A program made the translations under genes and the position numbers. The notes under the pieces are model-generated. The model worked only from the letters and a program-made list of their open reading frames with translations, was not told the DNA's origin and ran no database searches. From Taxillus chinensis (lineage: Eukaryota > Streptophyta > Magnoliopsida > Santalales > Loranthaceae), in NCBI GenBank assembly GCA_023512835.1, contig JAKCVP010000343.1, forward strand, positions 487,698-551,697: a DNA stretch of 64,000 nucleotides. The letters run 5' to 3'. The stretch's first letter is position 1. Every line of letters starts with the position of its first letter. Below are positions 40,981 through 51,754 of the stretch, one piece after another.

Positions 40981-43581
40981 ATGAGCAATGATGCGCATTT
41001 CACTTGCCTAGTGCCATTCACTTCCCCCTTCACCGCACACTTTCTATCTGGGATGGATGCGCAATATCTCTACTCTCCCTCTGGCGACTTTGCTTCTCGC
41101 AGGCCCGAGATAGCACTAACCACAGCCGAAATCCACGACTTCTTTAACGAGGTCAACACCACCGACCATGACTATATCTTTGTCGAAGAGCTTCAAGCTC
41201 GACTGGTAAAGACCTATGCTCAGCTCCTAGGTAATACAAACACGTCCAGTGCAGCTAAACACGAGGAGGATGGGCTATGTACCTTCCTCCAGGATCTGGT
41301 TCCCAATGGCAAAAATATCTTGACTCACGAAGAATTCATCCGTGTCGTCAGAAACTGGAACGTACCTTCGCAGCAGCAGACAAACATCGACATCGAGACA
41401 GAGCTTCACGCCTCCGATTACAAGTTGCCTTGGCATCGGAGACTCGAATCCTATTGGAATGTCAGGGGTAGCAAGGTCAGCTTCGTCGCCTTTGTTGTAG
41501 CTCTACAGCTTGCGTGTGGCTTCTACTACCTCATTACATATGCACTCAATCGACGAGCTCATGCAGCAATGGGCAATGGATTGGTCTTCGCCAAATTCTG
41601 CGCCGGTCTGCTCTACCCGACCATATTCTTCCTACTTCTAAGCATGTCGCGCTGGGCCATGACTTTACTGCGTCGTTACCTGCCTTTCGCTCATTTCATC
41701 AACTGGGACCGATCGCGCTCTTTTCACATATACATGGGAATCTCTGCGACGGTGTTTGGCACTCTCCACGGCATAGGTCACTTGGCAGGCTCCTTTGTGT
41801 CCGCGTCAAACCCAGCAAACAGAGTCAACGTGGATATCGCTTTTGGTGCTCCACCAACTGCGCCGGCTCCGAGCTATGGGTATTTCATGAGATTGCTGCC
41901 TTCCTGGACTGGACTCATCAGTCTGGCACTGTTTTACATCATCGCCGCGCTGGCACATCCACGAGTGCGGCGATGGAACTACGAACTCTTCCAATACAGC
42001 CATCTTCTCATGTTTCCACTAATGGCGCTGTTGATTGCGCATGGCACTCTCGCAATGCTCCAGAAGCCAGCGCTAGTCTGGTGGGTCATGGTCCCGCTCA
42101 TACTGATTGTCTGGGAGCGGTTCAGTCGCTTTGCGAAAGCTTTCTTCCCTGTCGTTGGCAATCTGACCGTACTGGACAAAGATGCTGTCATGCTCTCAGT
42201 GAAGAGCCCCAAAGATAAAATGTGGGGCTTTCAGGCCGGACAATTCGTCTTTCTCAATGTGCCAAGCTTGTCTAAGTTCCAGTGGCATCCCTTCACGGTC
42301 TCGGCCTGCGAAGGGCGCATGCTGCAGCTCACGATCAAGACAGACGGTAACTGGACCAAGCGACTTCGTCAGCTTCCCCATGTTGTGAAAATTGCCGTTG
42401 ATGGACCCTATGGCGCTCCATCTCAGCGTTTCTATGAATTTGACAGGAGCATTGTCATTGGAGCTGGCGTAGGTATCACGCCCTTTTCTGCCATCCTCAC
42501 AGACCTGGAACAGAAGCTCTCGAAACAGCTTGACCCATGGGCGAAGAAGGCCTTCCTATCACCATTGAGCCGTAGCGCCACCTTGAGTTCGAAGCTGAGC
42601 CGCGCAACGTCCTTCTCGTCATCGTCTTCCTCGCTGTGCAAGTTATGCAAGGGGAAGTCATACGAAGACAATTCGGCGTGTTCCCGCTCTAAAGAGGCTT
42701 TTAGCGAACTCACAGGTGCTGACAAGGCCCGAAAGTCAATTCTCCTTCGCCCGCGCTCTCCCCCAAACATCTATAACAAACCACTGCCGCCAATTCCCGG
42801 ATCTATGACAAGAGCGAACGGATCACCAACACTGTCCTCGGCTTCGTGGGCCACAGTCGATACTATGGATACCTTCAGCGATGTCAAGTCAATCACAATC
42901 CAGGAGCACCCTGAAGAAACCTCCAAGCCATCTCTTGACCGATCCAATACCACAGCGACAGCCAAAGTTGCCTTTGCACAAGGCCCGAGCTCCAAAAACC
43001 GCGTCGACTTCCACTGGCTTGTCCGCGACACGTCGACCATAAGTTGGTTTTCGTCTCTGCTCAACCGCGCCCACGATCTGAGTTTGGCTATCCCACCAGA
43101 GCTCCTCAGGCTAAACATTACAGCGCACATAACTTCGGCAGGACCTAGCGCCAAGACCAAAGATGGCCAGAATCGCGATCAGAACCCTGTCAGCAAACAC
43201 ATCTTCCGCTACCTCCTCGACTCTTACCGTACCGAATCCAGTCCTGTCTCCCTTCTCTCCGGACTCAAGGCTCGCTCATCCTTCGGTCGACCAGACTTCA
43301 GACTCCTGTTAGAGCAATACGATCGCGAAGTTCGCGCAGAGCCGGACCGAGCCGAGTACATGAGTAGAAGCGGGAAAGAGGCAGATTCCGTTAGTCAAGC
43401 GAGTCCTCTAGAGCGCCGACCCAACCGATGGACCGCGCGAGATCAACGCATCGGCGTCTTCTTTTGCGGTGCGCCTGTCATTGCAGAGACGTTGAAGCGC
43501 GAATGCGCGCGACTCAATCGACGAGCTGCAGAGAGAGGCGACCGAGTCGTTTGGGTGTTCATGGAGGAGATTTTTGGGTGA
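40981..43581 (+). CDS. noxC: NADPH oxidase with EF-hand-like N-terminus, NoxC type
   Basis: Single exon, 866 residues from ATG 40981; an alternative ATG at 41053 (MDAQYLYSP) would give 842. The N-terminal about 150 residues hold helices spaced like an EF-hand pair (LTTAEIHDFFNEV; LVPNGKNILTHEEFIRVV), but loop ligands look degenerate. The ferric-reductase-like membrane domain has haem-ligand histidines in FHIYMGI, TLHGIGH and YSHLLMF, ALLIAHG. The FAD site is HPFTVSA (about 436), NADPH motifs GPYGAP (about 475) and GAGVGITP (about 494), and the C-terminus is WVFMEEIFG. Makes superoxide from NADPH and O2. A roughly 130-residue Ser/Pro-rich insert (about 520-650) splits the NADPH domain, which is unusual. 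Confidence 0.87.
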   Translation: MSNDAHFTCLVPFTSPFTAHFLSGMDAQYLYSPSGDFASRRPEIALTTAEIHDFFNEVNTTDHDYIFVEELQARLVKTYAQLLGNTNTSSAAKHEEDGLCTFLQDLVPNGKNILTHEEFIRVVRNWNVPSQQQTNIDIETELHASDYKLPWHRRLESYWNVRGSKVSFVAFVVALQLACGFYYLITYALNRRAHAAMGNGLVFAKFCAGLLYPTIFFLLLSMSRWAMTLLRRYLPFAHFINWDRSRSFHIYMGISATVFGTLHGIGHLAGSFVSASNPANRVNVDIAFGAPPTAPAPSYGYFMRLLPSWTGLISLALFYIIAALAHPRVRRWNYELFQYSHLLMFPLMALLIAHGTLAMLQKPALVWWVMVPLILIVWERFSRFAKAFFPVVGNLTVLDKDAVMLSVKSPKDKMWGFQAGQFVFLNVPSLSKFQWHPFTVSACEGRMLQLTIKTDGNWTKRLRQLPHVVKIAVDGPYGAPSQRFYEFDRSIVIGAGVGITPFSAILTDLEQKLSKQLDPWAKKAFLSPLSRSATLSSKLSRATSFSSSSSSLCKLCKGKSYEDNSACSRSKEAFSELTGADKARKSILLRPRSPPNIYNKPLPPIPGSMTRANGSPTLSSASWATVDTMDTFSDVKSITIQEHPEETSKPSLDRSNTTATAKVAFAQGPSSKNRVDFHWLVRDTSTISWFSSLLNRAHDLSLAIPPELLRLNITAHITSAGPSAKTKDGQNRDQNPVSKHIFRYLLDSYRTESSPVSLLSGLKARSSFGRPDFRLLLEQYDREVRAEPDRAEYMSRSGKEADSVSQASPLERRPNRWTARDQRIGVFFCGAPVIAETLKRECARLNRRAAERGDRVVWVFMEEIFG

Positions 43582-45847
43582 ACGCTGCAAAGCGCTTGAA
43601 ATAAGAACGTTGCTTACACCATGTGGAGGCGTTATGATTCATTGCTCTCATCGATGAGAGCCCAGCCTATGTCTCCATACTATCATTATTGTAGAATCAA
43701 GGGCGAAGCTAGACTTTGTGTCTTGAAGAATAGACCTGGCTTTTCTCGTATCAGAGGCATGGCAATCGTTATCTTTAGATTTATAATATCAGACTATTAC
43801 CCAACTTTGCTGTTCATCAGTCAATTCATTACCTGATTCTGCGATTTTTCTTCCTTTTGACTACATAGTGTTTGGGGACGTTTTGCATACCCAGGTCATG
43901 CGTCATCTTCCTGTAAGTAATCTGGCATCGGTTGTAAGTTATCGAGTCGTCCTTGTACATATCCTACGCTAGCAAGTTGTACGTGTACTATAAGCTTCGG
44001 TTATACCATCTACTTTCTTTGAAGACGTTCACGGCGTGTGCCGTGAATCTATCAGTCAAAGCACTCGTTGCTGCATAGTCCTCGGATAGCGCTTTGCAAG
44101 TCCCTGCAGTAGAAGCCAAGCGTCGAAAAGAGGAACAGAGAGTAAAAAGTGTAGTCAACGCCTTTGATAGAATGGCGCTTGAGATAGAGCCAGGTATCTA
44201 CCTAGTACCTACCCAAGGTAAAGTAGGATATATATTCCATTCGAGTAGATTGAGTCCGCGTTGTTTACTGTCCCTTTTTTTTCTCTTTTCTTCCCTTTCT
44301 TTTTTTTGCTCTTTTCTAATTTTTTAATTTTGATAGTTTTTTGACCCTGTCGAACAATGTAAAACGGACATATCGGATGAGTGCTTTGTTCAATGGAAAT
44401 ACACACGGGGCAGATACGTGTATTTCATTCTCTAGTAAATATCTACCTACCTTAGATATTTATTCATTCAAAACAGCTTCTTCGTCTAGATTCTTTTTTT
44501 CTTGTTTACGGGATTTTCCCGTGTATATGGGGGTGGGAGGTTGGTTTTACGTGTCCCCTATTCTCGGGGTCTTGTGCTTTCTTACCTACCTTGCGTTAAG
44601 CTGTGCGCTTTGTGTTATGAAACTGAGCAACGTGGAAAAGGGAATAGAGAAGGGGAAACAGATTTTTTTTTTTTTTTTTCAATAAATTTGAAGTTCAGAC
44701 TCCGCACCGGATCAGAACCAGACTTTCATCCTGAGTTCTCCGGCCATTGACCTCCCTTGCCAAGGTAGACAACCCATGAACTCACGCTGTTTGAACCACC
44801 TCCATTCCACCCGACAGGACCCATGCCAGACCCCTCCTTCTAGCGACTTTGCGACCTAGTGACCTGAAAAATCTAGCTAACAACGAACATGAACCACGCC
44901 CCTCAACCAAGGAAAAAAAAAGAGGTCATCATCGCAATACAGTGCAGACCCAGCGCTTCGGTAATGACTGACGTTAAATGAATCAATAGCCAACAATGCA
45001 GACGACACTAAATGCAGAAATGCAACATATGAGACGTCAACAATGAACGACGTAAGCCTCGACAACAAGCAGCGAAAACACTAGGAGCATAGAAGCAGAA
45101 CCCCGCGAGACAGCGACAGAACAAGAACGACTGGAAGAACATGTCAAAAGAAGTAAGGAACCTGCATAAACCCTCATTACAGCGCCTGAAAGACAAGTAA
45201 CAGAAATAGAGACGAGAATCCACATATTTGCATCCGCCCAGCAGCCATGAAAAAAGACAGCAATGTAAACGGCAACGACTCCAGTCCGAGGTCATGTTAG
45301 AATAAAACGCCGCCAATGCCAGCCTGCCTGTGCCTGTGCCCTGCAATGCATCGCATGAATGATCGACAGAAAAGACAAGAAAGCAGACGAGACAGTCTCA
45401 TGTAAACAATAGTCAGAAGTCGAAACTTTGTAGGTTCAACAGAGGCAAGGAAGCTCAATGGCGTGCCCTCCTTCCGTAAAAATAATTCGTGTCGAAGATC
45501 CCTGAGAGGAAAGAGCCGCGCATTAGTAACAGGTATTGTAAATGTCAGGCGTACATGTAATATCGTCAGTCATACGGTGACGAAGGAAAGTAGAGTCTCA
45601 CCTCTTCAGCCTCACCTCTGGCCTCACCGCCCTCCGCTCCCGTTACCATTTCCATTGCCATTCATGGCATTCTGCTTTGCGACTCCAGAGTAATCCCAGT
45701 GTGGTCTCACGCCCGCTTCTCTTGATTCTCGCGTATTCACCTGCCAGCCACGCAGTGTTTGTAATTCAGCGGCGGACGGCGTACCGTTGACGCTTGTTGA
45801 GCCTGGCGATTGGTTCTGTGACGGTACACCTCTGTTATTTTGGTCGG
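43582..45847. other. 2.3 kb AT-richer intergenic, no gene supported
   Basis: Convergent spacer after noxC (+) and the FAR1-Ecm15 gene (-). It is visibly more AT-rich than its neighbours, with pyrimidine runs at 44270-44310 and a T17 tract at 44663. No coding frame with domains or splice partners. Confidence 0.5.
44663..44679 (+). repeat. T17 mononucleotide tract
   Basis: Seventeen T residues in the noncoding spacer, followed by AATAAA. A polymorphic microsatellite candidate, possibly also near a poly(A) signal. Confidence 0.8.
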
Positions 45848-47266
45848 CTAGTCACCTGGGGAAAAGTTAGAAATTTCAGTCAAGGCAACCGTATCGGGCT
45901 CCACGACATACATGTGACCTTGCTGTCCCATGTGGCTCATGTAAGATGGCATGCCGCCATGGTGACTGCTCATCTGGGGATGCATGGCGTGATGGCCCAT
46001 GTTGGTGGGTGGCATGAGGCCGCGGGCCAGAGATGGCTCGATATTGGAGTGCATAGATTGCTGGTGGCTCATGGCATGTTGTGTGGGTGCCGTGCCGTAT
46101 GGTGAGTGCTGGGGTGCCGCATGGTGTTGCTGAGGTTGTGTGTGATGAGGCGGTGGTGCCATACTCTGAGTGTGAGGTGGCGCGGTAGGAGGAGGTCCGA
46201 GCGTCGACTCATCACCGACGCCCATGGTAGTATCATCGTCAGCATCGTTCGACAGCTGATTAGCTTGCGCCGCTGTATCTGCGTTAAGTAAGTTGCGAAC
46301 AGCATCGAGTTTGTCTTGTGCAGTTTGCTTCTTGTCGTTTCGGGTTCCGATGCGAATGTCAGTGTTGATGCGAGCCACGCCATTAGCATGCAGGAGAGCA
46401 TGCGCTTGGCCAATGATTCGTGTCACTTCCTCCCACGAGCCTTCGACAGTGGTGCCGCTGGGACCAAGTGTAAAAGTCAAACCAGATCTCTTAAGTAGTC
46501 GTTGAACCTCTGCAATTTCAGCAGAGACTGACGGATTGCTAGTTCCGATGGGGACCAGACAAAAGTCGGCAACACAGTGGGCAGGAGGTTTCGCGAGTTC
46601 GAGATTAATCAGTTCCGAAGGGGGAGGAGGAGGGAGATCTGTTTATACCGAGTCAGTTAGCTCAACTCGAGGCTTGAATGTTGACGTGCAGGTGTCACAA
46701 CAGGAGTCGCGTGTTGACGATCTATGCTGTGACCCGGCAAGGACTCACCTTTCTTCTTCTTGGGGGGCGGCTCATAAGGCCCATGATTATGCTCTCGATT
46801 GCGGACTGTGAGCTCCCACAGGCCCGAGTTCGTCTTTACGGCAACGCAATACATTGGACATTCACATCGTCGGCTCCGCCTGTTCTTCTTACGCGTCTCT
46901 TCAGTGAGATTGTGTGTGTTACGCTTGACGCCTACAGCCTCAATTAGCATCCGACGCGAAAAGAGCAAATGTAGAGCAGCAAGACTCACCATGGCGGTCG
47001 CATGCCAGATGGACCCATGTCTTCTGCCCCTGTGTGTTGGTCTTGGATCTAACCACGACCAGCTTGTAGCCTTGTGTTCCCGCGTGCGCGTTGGCCTGGG
47101 CGATAAGCTCTTCGAGACTCGAGTAGATGGCCAGTGGCGGGGGTTCCATGGCCTTGCCGTTCGGATTCGCGCCGTTCTGTTGCAGGCCTGGCTGTTGCTG
47201 TTGCTGCTGAGGGGGCGCGCCCATGCCCGGTGGGGGAGGGTTGTTGTGAGGATGATGCGAGGTCAT
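45848..47266 (-). CDS. FAR1-type DNA-binding domain fused to Ecm15/thiamine-binding-like domain
   Basis: Exons 47266-46990, 46931-46749 and 46638-45848, 416 residues. Introns of 58 bp (GTGAGT; CTAATT branch) and 110 bp (GTGAGT; CTAACTGAC branch), phases exact. Residues about 45-140 form a FAR1/WRKY-GCM1-like zinc module: GYKLVVVRSKT, CDRHG, CECPMYCVAV, WELTVRNREHNHGP, then KKKK. Residues about 173-270 match the MTH1187/YkoF superfamily (yeast Ecm15, UPF0045): VADFCLVPIGTS, GPSGTTVEGSWEEV, ARINTDIRIGTRNDKKQTAQDKLDAV. The tail is His/Pro/Met/Gln-rich. Near the 3' end a GTATGT donor (45911) and a CTAAC...CCCCAG acceptor (45856) define a possible 56 bp intron; splicing would end the protein 20 residues earlier, at a TGA at 45854-45852. 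Start ATG 47266 is the first in frame; an upstream exon is possible. Confidence 0.8.
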
Positions 47267-50200
47267 GGCGCCGATGTGCGAGGGGCGGAGGAGGCCACGT
47301 TCGCCACCGGCATCATGACGGAGGCCGCCAGCGGCACGAGAAGAGAGAGGGTCGTCCACTTTGGCGGTGGTTTTGCGGGCAGTAGCGATAGAAAGTAGTT
47401 ACAATGATCTGCTTGATGGAGTGTGGGGTGAACGCGCCTGGACGTGTTCGAAAGGGGCGTGTCTAGCGATGAGAACAGTAGTGCTCCAAGAGAGAGGGTG
47501 ACTGGAATTTCGGCGGCATCTGGCTGACTAAACGCACCACCTGACGCGCGGACTGCCCGCCTTGCTTCTTCAGGCTTAGTCGCGGCGTTTTCACCACCAA
47601 TACTACCGACACTCATGCATCCCAAGGGCCTGCCACTCCTGCTTACTTCTGCTGGCTGCTACCACCTGCACTGTCGATGCTCTGAAAGCCTCCTCTCGAA
47701 AAGTCTCTCGCAACCGTCGTATCCTACCGTCACCAGTCAGCAGCTGCTGCGTGGACTGGATGGTTGCATAAGCGCCCGCTGGGTCGATACTCCGAGGTAC
47801 CCTTGAGACAAGCTTCCAGCATCTCAGGTGCATACGGATAAACTCACCCACGAAATGCGCGGGAGCCAGCCCCAATCGAAGGCACCCATGTCAGTTCTGC
47901 CCGGAAGATCCTGCTGAGCCATTTGTCCTCCGTGTCCATGGAGATCCACATTACTTCTTATGCATAGCGAGAGAAGAGCTGGGTTGTTGCAGACCAAGTT
48001 GAGTCTTTCTGGCCCCTTTCCTTTCGTGACCTGGGACCTGATCATCTCTTGAAAGATCCCTATGCCCAGTCGGTTCCTGGCTCAAAAATCAGTGAAGTGC
48101 TGTGAACCTTTGTCTGCAAACCCGTCAGTCAGTCAATTCCTCCTTCATCCACCCAATCTCCTTTTCTTGAGCCGTGCGCCAATGCCACTCGATCAGACTA
48201 GGTATGCCGTCACACGTCAGCCCACTTATGTTGGCATGCCATCGCTGTTGCCTGAAGCAGTGTATTGCGAAAGGCAATTGCCTGTTCGATCTGCCGTCCG
48301 CGTTGGGCCGCGAAGACTCCGGCGAGAGCTTGCGAACGGTCTTGGCGTCTTCGAGTGATATGGGACCTCTCTCGCCCAACGGAGGGCAACGATGACGGTG
48401 ACAAACTTGATGCACGGTGCCATTTGCACAATGGCGTTCTCAGCGTGAGGCATGATGTCGCTGACCGATGTCGAGCCAAAGGCCTCCATGGATTGTATTT
48501 CTTCGTGCCTGTTGACCAGTAAGTAGATGCACCTCTCCTCTATTTCAGGGCCGTGTCACCGACGTTTGTAGCTGCAACGGCTGTGCCGGCCAGGACCTCG
48601 TTGGGTCCAAGCCTGACAGCGTCCTCGGGTCTTGCAGTCGGCATTCTGTGCCACGAGCAGGCCAAAGAAAGAATTGTCCGAGGCTCAGTACGCGACCAAA
48701 TTACTTGCTAGCCGGTGAGGTCGCTATGCGGAAAGTGGGAGAGCGTTCGTCGTGTAGTAGTAAGTCAAGCCACATGCTGGTGCATGTGGTGGTCTGAATA
48801 AGCGCAGCAGACTAGTGCGGCAGATCATCCAGGCACGCTGGGCTCGTGCTGTCTGCTCTTGCCACCCAGGGCAGTACCCACTGTGCCACTTCCCTCACTT
48901 GACGATAGCTTTGGAATATACACATTCGCCAGTATACCATGCAGGACATGATGATTACGCGATGCGTCGAAAGGGATCATAACGACAGAGCGATATGCTG
49001 CCTCATGGGTAGCTCAGCCGCACTGATCGGGCTGAGAACCACCGCAGCCTACAGCTTGAGCACCCATGCCAGCACTGCAGCTCAACACGAAGACGTCGCG
49101 CTAATGAAGCTGCTAGTCTTGCATACATAATGCACCCTGCGTCTATTCGGAGCGCCATGCTACGAGCCTTGTTGACTTGTTCGCTCAAGCGAGCTCAATT
49201 GACTTCTTCATCGAGGTCTCTTGCGAGCTTCATGGACTTGCTTCCCGAGGGTGTTTCCTCCGTTAGCGACCCATTTATGCCTTGGAATGCCTCAAAGAGC
49301 CGCATCACAAGCTTATGTCGGATGAAGCGAGAAAAGCAGCATGGTCATGGTGTATCGAGGCTCTCAAGCTGTAGCTTCCCACCAAGAAGGTTAGATGTGC
49401 ATCCGTCCAGAGAACACTAGAGCCCTCCTACAAAGGCGAAAAATCTAGACAGGCCTTGATGAGATACTTACTTGCACATTAGCCATCAAGACTAAGCCCC
49501 TCGTCCACAAACCTCAACCACCAGACGTATACCTCTCGTCTTTGTGATCATCTGACACACGCGCCGACGGGATCGCTACTCGGCACGTGTCTCGCTACAT
49601 TGAGCATCCAATCTTGAGCCGCATCCCAAAGTGGAAGTCCACCGCCCTGTTCAAGCCTCGCGGATCCACGCACTGTGCCAATGTGGATCTGAGGTACCAA
49701 AGTATATGTTCGTACACGACCTACTTCGTACACTACACCTTACTACCACGACACGCGCGGCATACAAGGTACCTACACCTAATCCGACGGTACCTGTACA
49801 TGTGCACGCGCCTGCTCTCTCTCTAGAAGATACCGCACAGTACCCATCTGCTTACACCAATAAGCAACCTGGAAGTGCGCCACACGCTTCCCGTCACTCA
49901 TGATCCCTGACTCTGGACCCGTGGGGATCACAGTGCTGCGCTGTACTCGCAGTATGATCCATGGCTAGCCTGTCGATTCTCTTCGAAGCTTGCCGTGGAA
50001 AACTTACTGTACATGCCTGCCTATCTCCACGTAGACACCCTCATTATCAAGCCAAGTCCACGCGTCGACACGATGACGCCAAGCCAAATGATAAATCAAG
50101 CCCCACGAGCCCAACACAGTGCTCAGCATCAACGAACAAGCAGTAAATCAGCAGTGAATGAGCAGCGCATAGGCAATGTAGTAGGACACGTGAGCCGTGC

Positions 50201-51183
50201 ACTGCATGCACCTTTTTTGAACCCGCAGCGAGGCGCAGTACGTACACTAGTACCAGGCGCAAGACGAGGCGCGATGTACAAGACACAGGGCGTGCAGAAG
50301 GAATACGAGACCGCATACCAGCATTGCTGCTTTTATCCTGGGATTTGGACGGAGCGACGCCGTCTTACTGCCTCTATTACACATGTACTCGTTGACATCT
50401 AGCTCACTGACAAAAGCCTAAGAGCAGGCTAGAACTGGGTATACTATGGTGACTCAAAACCAGGTCTGCTGTTCATGTCTAGGTAGCTACCTAAGGTCTA
50501 CAAACGAGTTGCGGCCTTGTAAAAGTGCACTGTTTGGTTTAGAGTGCTAGAATACATCCAGATGAGATGCGAAGAAAGAAGCAACGAAAACAGTCAAGTA
50601 CACTGTATCCACAAGATGACGTTGTACCGATACGTATAATATTCCATTGCCAATTGCTGGCTGTACATGATTCAAGGTCTATACCGTAGCTATGCAAATA
50701 TCTAATTCGTAATGCTCCCTAGGTGCACATAACCCACCCAAGTGAGCCAGACTCTCCAGTCTCATCCAGTTCAGCCGCAGCCGCAGAAACCTGGCCAAAA
50801 GTCCCCGACGACCCATAAGTTCCCGACGATCCAAAAGTCCCCGCCCCGTAGATCTGATGGCACGCTTCGATGCTGACGCAGATGGATGCAAGCGCCCAGC
50901 CACGTCCGTCCAAGGGGCCACTCAGCTATCCAGTAAGCCAGTGAGCCAGCGCATAAATCCAAGCAACGCCGGCGCTATATGCATAAAACTCCTCTTAAAA
51001 CAAATAAGTCCGTCCGTTTCGTCCTTCATTTCCGTATCCACTTCAGCGCGAGTCGGAAGCTGAAGAGCGCGAATGTTGGTTGCCGCGCAGCAGCAAGGGC
51101 CAAAGGATGGAACGCGTCTCCTCTCTAGCGCAGCTCGTCTGTGCATTTTCATCTCATGAAATGACGTAATGCAGCGACGTCAG
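47267..51183. other. 3.9 kb gene-poor stretch with weak candidates
   Basis: No confident gene. The best candidates are on the minus strand: a frame from ATG 48489 (MEAFGSTSVSDIMPHAENAI), an overlapping frame with QALAGVFAAQRGRQIEQAIA (48210-48330), and a frame from ATG 48045 (MIRSQVTKGKG) that runs into a GTGAGT donor at about 47850. I could not join them with phases that agree. From 48.6 to 51.1 kb I see only short frames and short AGGTACCT-like repeats. Confidence 0.4.
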
Positions 51184-51754
51184 TCAGATAGCCGTGTGCG
51201 TTTCCACGGGCGCGAACACCGTTTTCGTGACGACCAACGGGCCCGTTGGCCTGCCCACCAGACAGGTGCAGGCTGCGCTGACGGACGCAGCGCCGTGGCT
51301 CGCGGCGTGGCGGTGGACGTAGGCGTAGCTGTCGACGGTAGGAAGAGGCGCGATAGGCGGCAGAGTCGCATCGGGCATCACCCAGGCTGTCAAGGTTGTG
51401 TGCAGGGTTGAGGTGCTGGTTGCTGTTGCAATGGCTTTTGAGCAGTAGGATGTAGCTGCGGGAAGGTCGATTTTTGCCCAGGGAAAGACGTCCGGGACAA
51501 GGTTGCGCGGGCACTGGACATTGTTAAGCTGGTGAAGGTGGAAGAGGGCGTTGGCATTGGGGACAAACCTCGTCAGAAGGCGGTGGTGATGGGCGCTTGT
51601 AATGACCGTCCATGATGGGAGGGTACTGAGCGCGCATACGAGTCTGCTCTTCGACTGTGTATGGTTGAAGTTGAGGTGCCATCAATGGCGATGCGGGCCA
51701 TGCCGAGACGCAAGTCGCGACAAGGGCGACGACGATGACTCTGAAGGTGTGCAT
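51184..51754 (-). CDS. Small secreted protein, two exons, unknown
   Basis: Exons 51754-51569 and 51528-51184, 176 residues. The N-terminus HTFRVIVVALVATCVSA is a signal peptide, cut probably before WPAS. The donor is GTTTGT at 51568. The acceptor is either CACCAG (51529, 40 bp intron, giving LNNVQCPRNL) or GTCCAG (51514, 55 bp with a CTTAAC branch site); both keep the frame and differ by five residues. The mature protein is Pro-rich at first (PYTVEEQTRM, KRPSPPPSDE) and has four cysteines in exon 2 (NVQC, SYC, CTC). No family recognised. Size, secretion and Cys content fit a small secreted protein or effector-like candidate; this is inference. The end, TKTVFAPVETHTAI, is Thr/Val-rich. Confidence 0.65.

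Noticed and set aside
48519..48548. Plus-strand intron GTAAGT...TTTCAG
   Set aside because: Only 30 bases, below the workable intron size, with no coding frames on either side.
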